Assembly (NCBI GenBank): GCA_010024525.1
Contig: RGGS01000015.1
Location: 1-12,689 of the forward strand
DNA: 12,689 nt
Direction: 5' to 3'
DNA from: Verrucomicrobiota bacterium
Lineage (GTDB): Bacteria > Verrucomicrobiota > Verrucomicrobiia > Methylacidiphilales > Verrucolacustridaceae
The translations under genes and the position numbers were made by a program. The notes beneath the pieces are model-generated. The model made no database searches, was not told the DNA's origin, and saw nothing but the letters and a program-made list of their open reading frames with translations. Numbering within the stretch: the first letter of the stretch is position 1; the number at the start of each line of letters is the position of its first letter. Positions 7,274-12,689 of the stretch are shown in pieces.

Positions 7274-8491
7274 GTGGCCAAGCTCACCGTTCAGGATCTT
7301 TCCCCCCGTGGGGAGCAGGTGTTTATCCGGGTCGATTTTAATGTCCCCTTTGAACCTTCGCCCGAGGGTCCTAAAGTCTCAGACGACACACGCATTCAGG
7401 AAACCCTCCCTACCCTGAAATTATTGCTGGAAAAAGGGGCTTCCCTTGTTCTGGCCAGCCATCTGGGCCGCCCCAAAGGCAGGCCTGAGGAAAAATACTC
7501 GCTCCGACCTGTGGCAGCGCATTTAGCCAAACTACTTGGACGTCCGGTCCAGTTCGCATCTGACTGTGTCGGCCCGGAGGCGGAGAAGGCCCGTGCCGTC
7601 TTGAAGCCGGGCGACATTCTTCTTCTGGAAAATGTTCGCTTCCATGCGGAGGAGGAGAAAAACGACCCTGTCTTCGCCAAACATCTTCTGGGCTCGGCCA
7701 AGTTCTATGTAAACGACGCCTTTGGTTCGGCTCATCGCGCCCACGCCTCCACCGAAGCGTGTGCACGCCTGGCCAAACAGGCCGCTGCCGGTCTTTTGAT
7801 GGAAAAAGAACTCCGGTATCTAGGCACGGAACTTTCCAACCCCAAGCGCCCCTTTTTGGTCATTCTCGGAGGCGCCAAGGTAGGGGATAAGATCGGTGTT
7901 TTGCGTGCGCTCCTCCAAAAGGCCAACACCATCCTGATCGGAGGGGGCATGTCCTACACCTTTCGGCTCGCGCAGGGACGTAAGATCGGCAAATCCCTTT
8001 CAGAACCGGATAAGGTACCCTTGGCCAAGGAAATCCTCACGGAAGCCGATAAACGCGGGGTCAAACTTCTGTTGCCCGAAGACACCCTCATTGTGCAGGA
8101 ACTCGACTTCGCGGGCCGCAAGGTGTCCCCCGGCAGGTTCACCGAACCAGGCGCGGATATCCCCGACGGTTGGGAAGGCGTGGATATTGGACCCAAGGCC
8201 ATAAAAACCTACGCCAAGGAAATTGCCTCGGCCGCCACCATCCTTTGGAACGGTCCGATGGGGGTCTTTGAAATCCCCGCCTGTGCGGAGGGAACCTTTG
8301 CCATGGCCAAGGCGGTCGCGGCCAATACCCAGGCCGTATCCATTATTGGTGGTGGGGATTCTGTCAAAGCGGTGAAGAAAGCCGGCTTCGCCAAGCAGGT
8401 CACCTTCATCTCCACCGGGGGCGGGGCCTCATTGGAATTTCTGGAGGGAAAAACCCTTCCCGGGGTGGCCGCCCTGCACGAGAAAAAATGA
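7274..8491 (+). CDS. pgk: Phosphoglycerate kinase
   Basis: Pgk moves the acyl phosphate of 1,3-bisphosphoglycerate to ADP, giving 3-phosphoglycerate and ATP in glycolysis. All 405 residues are present, a normal length. Motifs in order: VDFNVP (20-25), ASHLGRPKG (61-69, substrate-side Arg/His), LLENVRF (117-123), NDAFGSAHRAHAS (147-159), LGGAKVGDKIGVL (198-210), WNGPMGVFE (325-333), GGGDSVKAV (359-367) and the nucleotide-loop STGGGASLEFLEG (380-392). The start is GTG at 7274, six bases after the gap stop, with only a weak GCAGG upstream, so translation is probably coupled to gap. Its stop overlaps the tpiA start as ATGA. The gene is fully intact although gap just upstream is broken. Confidence 0.97.
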   Translation: MAKLTVQDLSPRGEQVFIRVDFNVPFEPSPEGPKVSDDTRIQETLPTLKLLLEKGASLVLASHLGRPKGRPEEKYSLRPVAAHLAKLLGRPVQFASDCVGPEAEKARAVLKPGDILLLENVRFHAEEEKNDPVFAKHLLGSAKFYVNDAFGSAHRAHASTEACARLAKQAAAGLLMEKELRYLGTELSNPKRPFLVILGGAKVGDKIGVLRALLQKANTILIGGGMSYTFRLAQGRKIGKSLSEPDKVPLAKEILTEADKRGVKLLLPEDTLIVQELDFAGRKVSPGRFTEPGADIPDGWEGVDIGPKAIKTYAKEIASAATILWNGPMGVFEIPACAEGTFAMAKAVAANTQAVSIIGGGDSVKAVKKAGFAKQVTFISTGGGASLEFLEGKTLPGVAALHEKK

Positions 8492-9297
8492 CCAAGACTA
8501 AAATTAAGAAATCGATTCCGCGCCGCCCTTTTGTCGCCGGAAACTGGAAAATGCACCGCACCGCCTCGGACACCAAAATCCTGATCGAGGATATTGTCCA
8601 GCGCGTCCAAAAAGTCGCCACCGTGGATATGGTGGTTTGCCCCCCATTCACTTCCTTGCCCGCCGCGGCGGAGACCTTGGGACGTCACAGCATTCTGGCC
8701 CTCGGCGCCCAAAACATGCATCAGACCAAGGAGGGGGCCTACACCGGGGAAATCTCCGGTCCGATGTTAAGGGAGTTGGGCGTGCGGTATGTCATCTTGG
8801 GCCACTCAGAGCGGAGGCAGTACTTTAGCGAGACCGATGCATCGGTGGCAGTGAAGGCCGAAGCGGCTGTTGGATACCATCTCCGGCCGATTGTTTGTGT
8901 CGGGGAAACTCTGGCCCAACGGGAGGCGGGTGAAACCAATCAGGTGGTGGAAACCCAAATCCGGGGCTCCCTCGCCCATTTCCCTGCCGCTCATCTCGAT
9001 GAGTTGGTCATTGCCTACGAGCCGGTCTGGGCTATCGGCACCGGCAAGGTCGCCACCCCCAAACAGGCCAATGAAGTGCACCACCGGATCCGCAAGCTCT
9101 TGGTCACCCTTTTCGGCGAAGCAGGGTCTTCCATCCGGGTGATTTATGGAGGCAGTGTGAAGCCAGACAACGCCGCGGAGTTGATGGCCGAGGCGGATAT
9201 CGACGGGGCCTTGGTGGGCGGCGCAAGTCTCGACGCCCGCTCCTTTTTTGATATCATTGAAGCTGCCCGACCCGTTCGGGCATCCGAAAATGATTAA
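8488..9297 (+). CDS. tpiA: Triosephosphate isomerase
   Basis: TpiA interconverts dihydroxyacetone phosphate and glyceraldehyde-3-phosphate. The protein is 269 residues, slightly long because of about 14 basic residues before the core. Catalytic residues are all present: Asn19 and Lys21 in AGNWKMH, His106 in LGHSERR, and Glu178 in AYEPVWAIGTG. The phosphate-binding YGGSVKPDN (220-228) and GALVGGASLD (240-249) follow. The start ATG at 8488 overlaps the pgk stop and lacks a clear ribosome site, which suggests translational coupling. The 3' end overlaps the secG start by eight bases. Confidence 0.97.
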   Translation: MTKTKIKKSIPRRPFVAGNWKMHRTASDTKILIEDIVQRVQKVATVDMVVCPPFTSLPAAAETLGRHSILALGAQNMHQTKEGAYTGEISGPMLRELGVRYVILGHSERRQYFSETDASVAVKAEAAVGYHLRPIVCVGETLAQREAGETNQVVETQIRGSLAHFPAAHLDELVIAYEPVWAIGTGKVATPKQANEVHHRIRKLLVTLFGEAGSSIRVIYGGSVKPDNAAELMAEADIDGALVGGASLDARSFFDIIEAARPVRASEND

Positions 9298-9682
9298 TCT
9301 CGCCATCTACATTCTTCTGGGGATCAATATCCTCGTTTGCATCCTTTTGACCCTGCTGGTTCTCATGCAGAAACCCCGCTCCGAGGGGTTGGGAGCCGCG
9401 TTTGGCGGAAACTTCACCGATTCCATCTTCGGCGCTCAGACTTCCGATGTCCTCACCAAGGGCACCATTTGGCTGGGCGGAATCTTCATGGCCCTCACCT
9501 TGGTGCTGGCCCTGCTCTACAGTCACCGGCAGATGAGTGGCAACAAACTCCAAGAGGAGTTGACCAAACCCTTGGCTCCCGCCCTCACCAACACCGTCAG
9601 CACCAACGCCCCCGGGGTCTCCTTGCCTGCCGCCTCCGAAACCAACAACGTTCCCAACACCCCGGCCCCCGCCAAGCCCTGA
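9290..9682 (+). CDS. secG: Protein translocase subunit SecG
   Basis: SecG is the small membrane subunit of the SecYEG channel. The 130-residue product has two hydrophobic helices (about 3-25 and 57-78) around the conserved loop SEGLGAAFGG (31-40), which continues to FTDSIFGAQT. The ATG at 9290 gives the normal SecG N-terminus (MINLAIYILLGINILV); an earlier in-frame start at 9248 would only add tpiA-overlapping sequence. Residues from about 85 to the end are a hydrophilic tail rich in Pro, Ala, Thr and Asn, longer than in minimal SecG proteins. The start overlaps tpiA by eight bases and the stop overlaps oppA by one base (TGATG). Placement behind pgk-tpiA is common in several bacterial phyla. 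Confidence 0.95.
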   Translation: MINLAIYILLGINILVCILLTLLVLMQKPRSEGLGAAFGGNFTDSIFGAQTSDVLTKGTIWLGGIFMALTLVLALLYSHRQMSGNKLQEELTKPLAPALTNTVSTNAPGVSLPAASETNNVPNTPAPAKP

Positions 9683-10901
9683 TGACTCTTCGCCGGGCAC
9701 TCCCCGGCCTTTTCCTTTTCTCCCTACTTCTAACGTCCTGTCAGAAGCGACCCCGCGCCGATCTGGTCCTCTGCAATGGAGCTGAGCCACAAACGCTCGA
9801 TCCCGCACTCGTCTCCGGACAGTTGGAAGGAAGGCTTTGTGCCGCACTTTACGAGGGACTGGCCCGCAAAGATGCCAAAGGGAAACCCGCTCCTGGAGTC
9901 GCCGAAAAATGGTCGGTCTCACCGGACGGCCGGACCTACACTTTCACTCTTCGTGAAGGCGCCAAGTGGTCCAACGGGGATCCTTTGACGGCGGAGGATT
10001 ATCCCGGATTGATGCACTCGCCGTCGCCCGGGCCAGTACCGCCTTCAACCTTTACTGCTCGGGACAGGCTGATCTACTCCTCGATAAGGGCATGATCCCC
10101 TCTCTGATTCTCCCGCAGCTTCGGGGGCGGCCGGATTTTCATCCCGGTCCCCTTTTGGCCACCTACTTTTACCGATTTAATGTCACCCGCGCACCTTTCA
10201 AGGATCCACGAGTCCGCCGTGCCCTAGCCTTGGCCATCGATAAGGAGGCGATCACGGAAAAGATCACCCGCGGGGGCGAGCCCATCGCCCAAGCCCTCAC
10301 TCCGTGCGGAATCAGTGGGTATCAACCTCCGGAAGGACTATCCCGCGATGTGGAAGCCGCCCGCGGACTTCTCCGGCAGGCCGGATACCCCGACGGTCGG
10401 GGCTTCCCGAGGGTTTCCATCCTGTACAATAAATCGGAACTCAATGAGCAGATCGCCGTGGAAATTCAGGCCCAATGGAAACGCGAACTCGGAATAGAAG
10501 TCGACCTCCGAAACCAGGAATGGGCCACATATTTGCGTTCGCTGGATACTCTTGACTTCGATATCGCTCGATCCAGTTGGGTGGGGGATTACGACGACCC
10601 CAACACCTTTCTCGACTGTTTTGTCACCGACCGTGGAAATAACCGCACGGGATGGTCAAACCCTCAGTACGACTCCTTGCTCGCCTCAGCCTTGGCCGAG
10701 CCGAATCCAACGAGTCGCTTTAAAATCCTGCAGAAAGCCGAAACCCTTCTGGTTACCGAAGCCCTTCCCATCTTCCCCATCTACCACTTCGTCGGTTGCC
10801 TGATGTTCGATCCCAGCCGATGGGACGGCCTGTATCCTAACCTGCTCGATGAACATCCCTTTGCGGAAATCCAGCGACGGGAAATTCAATCTTCCAAATG
10901 A
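9682..10901 (+). pseudogene. oppA: Peptide ABC transporter substrate-binding lipoprotein (OppA family), broken by an internal out-of-frame deletion
   Basis: OppA-type (SBP_bac_5) proteins capture oligopeptides outside the inner membrane for the OppBC permease. The N-terminal part (ATG 9682) has a lipoprotein signal, FLFSLLLTSC with Cys20 as the lipidated residue, then GAEPQTLDPAL, LYEGL, VAEKWSVSPDGRTYTFTLREGAKWSNGDPLTAED. At about 10001-10005 the frame changes and the C-terminal part resumes with RIDALAVARASTAFNLY and runs intact to TGA 10899-10901. That part includes YFYRFNVTRAPFKDPRVRRALALAIDKEAI and SSWVGDYDDPNTFLDCF. About 107 plus 298 residues remain against the usual 530-540, so about 130 residues (some 400 bases) are missing. 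The first frame ends at TGA 10093-10095. It is followed by oppB and oppC, both intact. As written no working binding protein can be made. Confidence 0.88.
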
Positions 10902-10935
10902 CGCAGGATTCATCCTTATCCTAATCCCTACCGAT

Positions 10936-11856
10936 ATGTTCCCTTTTTTTACTCGCAGGCTTCTCTCCTCAATCCCCGTGCTTTTTTCAGTTCTCGTCCT
11001 GTGCTTTCTGCTCGTTCGAATTGCTCCCGGATCGCCTTTTGCCTCCGAACGCGCCCTGGATCCGGCCACCAAGTCACTGCTCGAGGAAAAATACGGCTTA
11101 TCCGGCTCACTCCCCACCCAGGTGTTTCGTTATACCGGCAATGTCATCCAAGGAGACCTGGGCGAGTCCCTGAAGTTTCGCGGTCGTACCGTGACCGAAA
11201 TCATCGCTCAATCACTTCCCCGCTCCCTACTCCTTGGATCCATCTCCTTCACCTTGGCGTTGGGCCTGGGAATTCCCCTCGGGGCCTGGGCCGCCGCAAA
11301 GAGCGGTCGAGCCACTGATACTGTTTTAAACACCCTAGCCCTCCTCACCTTATCCATTCCCACCTTTGTCTTGGCCCCGCTATCGGTACTGCTCTTCGCC
11401 TTCTACCTGCATGTTCTTCCTCCTGCCGGTTGGGGTTCTTTCAACCAACTCCTCCTCCCCTCCCTCTGCCTGGCGATCCCCTTCATCGGATCCTGTGCCC
11501 GACTGACCCGATCCGGACTTCTCCAGACACTTCGTTCAGACTACATCCGTACCGCGCGCTCCAAGGGAGTGAGGGAATCCAAGCTCGTTCTCCTCCATGC
11601 CCTCCGCCCCGCTGTTCTGCCTTTGGTGGCCTATGCAGGCCCGCTGGCCGCCAATATTCTCACCGGAAGCCTGGTGGTGGAGGAAGTCTTTGCCATTCCC
11701 GGAATCGGGCAATTTTTTGTCAATGGCGTCATGAACCGGGATGTTTTTTTGGTCTCAGGCGCCGTCTTGGTCTACTGCCTTCTTCTTCTTTTCTTCAATC
11801 TGATGGCCGACTGGCTGACGGCCCTGCTGGATCCACGGATCCGCCTCTCTTCATGA
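10936..11856 (+). CDS. oppB: Peptide ABC transporter permease OppB/DppB family
   Basis: This is one of two inner-membrane permease subunits of an oligopeptide/dipeptide importer. It has 306 residues and about six membrane helices. The N-terminus MFPFFTRRLLSSIPVLFSVLVL is the usual OppB first helix, followed by the extracytoplasmic segment with GDLGESLKFRGRTVTEII (73-90). The cytoplasmic coupling (EAA) loop at about 202-221 reads DYIRTARSKGVRESKLVLLH, which contacts the ATPase. VVEEVFAIPGIGQFFVNG (247-264) and LLDPRIRL at the end are typical. The ATG at 10936 is 34 bases past the oppA stop; no good ribosome site precedes it. The frame is open upstream to 10849, but that extension would overlap oppA. 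The stop overlaps the oppC start (ATGA). Confidence 0.94.
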   Translation: MFPFFTRRLLSSIPVLFSVLVLCFLLVRIAPGSPFASERALDPATKSLLEEKYGLSGSLPTQVFRYTGNVIQGDLGESLKFRGRTVTEIIAQSLPRSLLLGSISFTLALGLGIPLGAWAAAKSGRATDTVLNTLALLTLSIPTFVLAPLSVLLFAFYLHVLPPAGWGSFNQLLLPSLCLAIPFIGSCARLTRSGLLQTLRSDYIRTARSKGVRESKLVLLHALRPAVLPLVAYAGPLAANILTGSLVVEEVFAIPGIGQFFVNGVMNRDVFLVSGAVLVYCLLLLFFNLMADWLTALLDPRIRLSS

Positions 11857-12689
11857 AAAAACGCGGTCGCTTCATAGGACTGGCCTTCTTTGTCCTGATT
11901 GTCGGAGCAGCGGTCTTTGGCCCCATGCTCAGCCCCCACGGAGTGGGCGAGCTTTCCCCCCAGCGCCTCATGGCCCCAAGCCCACAGAATTGGTTGGGCA
12001 CCGATCTCCATGGTCGCGACCTCCTCACGCGACTTCTTTACGGAGCCCGCATCTCCCTTCTGGTGGGATTTGTGGGGGCCTCCATCAGCCTGGTGGTGGG
12101 AGTCGCCTATGGTTTGGTGGCGGGCTATTTCGGGGGACGTCTGGATAACGCCATGATGCGGTTAGTCGATATTCTCTATGCGCTCCCCCGCATCGTTCTC
12201 GTGATTGTCCTGATCAGTCTCTTCGATCTGAAACTCAAACACGCGTTGGACGGAACTTTTCTCGCCCCCTTGGCCACCCACGCCCGCCTGGTTCTGCTCT
12301 TTGTCGGCCTAGGCTTGGTGGAATGGCTTACCTTGGCCCGTATCGTTCGAGCTCAGGTGTTAAGCATGAAAGAGCGCCCTTTTGTGCTTTCTTCCCGCCT
12401 CATCGGCCAACGAACTCCCACGATTCTGTTCCGCCAGATTTTACCCCAAATCCTCCCCACCGTCGTAACCTACCTCACCCTGGCCTTGCCAGCCGTGATT
12501 CTGGAGGAATCGTTTCTCAGCTTTCTGGGTTTAGGGGTGCAAGCCCCGATGGCCAGTTGGGGCACGTTGCTGGCAGATGGTGCTTCCATGTTAAATCCGA
12601 TCACCACTCCTTGGTGGCTGATCGTATTTCCGGGCCTTACCCTCACCATGACCCTGCTTCTGCTTAACCTTTTGGGAGATCAGCTCAAG
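11853..12689 (+). CDS. oppC: Peptide ABC transporter permease OppC/DppC family (3' end cut by window)
   Basis: This is the second permease subunit, partner of OppB. The 279 visible residues have a first helix at 8-28, then the OppC hallmark APSPQNWLGTDLHGRDLLTR (41-60), LLYGARISLLVG, and DILYALPRIVLVIVLI (106-121). The coupling loop at about 174-198 (ERPFVLSSRLIGQ...ILFRQILPQILP) keeps the Gly and the RQILP end but has LSS where EAA-like residues are usual. EESFLSFLGLGVQAPMASWGTLLADG (218-243) is strongly conserved. The window stops within LLGDQLK, where the family normally ends about 10-15 residues later. It overlaps oppB by four bases. The ATPase genes (oppD/oppF) are not in the window and could follow. 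Confidence 0.94.
   Translation, partial: MKKRGRFIGLAFFVLIVGAAVFGPMLSPHGVGELSPQRLMAPSPQNWLGTDLHGRDLLTRLLYGARISLLVGFVGASISLVVGVAYGLVAGYFGGRLDNAMMRLVDILYALPRIVLVIVLISLFDLKLKHALDGTFLAPLATHARLVLLFVGLGLVEWLTLARIVRAQVLSMKERPFVLSSRLIGQRTPTILFRQILPQILPTVVTYLTLALPAVILEESFLSFLGLGVQAPMASWGTLLADGASMLNPITTPWWLIVFPGLTLTMTLLLLNLLGDQLK

Noticed and set aside
9254..9922. 222-residue minus-strand open frame over secG and oppA
   Set aside because: It is Gly/Arg-rich, without domains, and lies opposite two recognisable genes in the same operon.
9682..10901. oppA as two separate functional genes, or interrupted by an insertion element or intron
   Set aside because: Sequence is missing rather than added at the junction, there is no inserted DNA, and the second part has no plausible independent start or signal peptide.
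1..12689. CRISPR array, tRNA, rRNA, insertion sequence, phage or defence gene
   Set aside because: Intergenic gaps are all under about 70 bases, no spaced direct repeats are seen, and every substantial frame is assigned to a housekeeping or transport family.

Overview
The window is a compact bacterial housekeeping region. Nearly every base is coding, on two divergent gene trains that meet near 5760. The gene set (a one-piece SecDF, a gap-pgk-tpiA-secG cluster and an attached Opp-type transporter) and the protein sequences look most like Verrucomicrobiota or another PVC lineage. That placement is inferred from family resemblance and no search was run.

Left half, minus strand, read from 5770 down to 1: a diacylglycerol/lipid kinase-family protein, tgt (tRNA-guanine transglycosylase), yajC, secDF and the first 347 codons of recJ, whose 3' end lies outside the window. 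Stops and starts overlap or sit 18 to 65 bases apart, so this is probably one operon. Its core is the widespread tgt-yajC-secDF module: tRNA queuosine modification next to the accessory Sec translocon.

Right half, plus strand, read from 5755 to the end: rsmD (16S rRNA methyltransferase), gap, pgk, tpiA, secG, oppA, oppB and oppC. The last runs off the window edge, probably only a few codons short. From gap onward the genes are tightly packed: pgk/tpiA share ATGA, tpiA/secG overlap by 8 bases, secG/oppA by 1 and oppB/oppC share ATGA. Triose-phosphate glycolysis, a Sec subunit and a peptide importer would therefore be expressed together.

The main anomaly is that two genes of the plus-strand operon, gap and oppA, each carry an internal out-of-frame deletion. 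In gap roughly 60 to 70 residues of the NAD-binding domain are gone. In oppA about 130 residues are gone. The flanking halves of both proteins are well preserved, and pgk, tpiA, secG, oppB and oppC between and after them are intact. This fits either very recent gene loss or, at least as likely, an assembly error. I found no CRISPR array, mobile element, tRNA, rRNA or phage gene, and no convincing new system.
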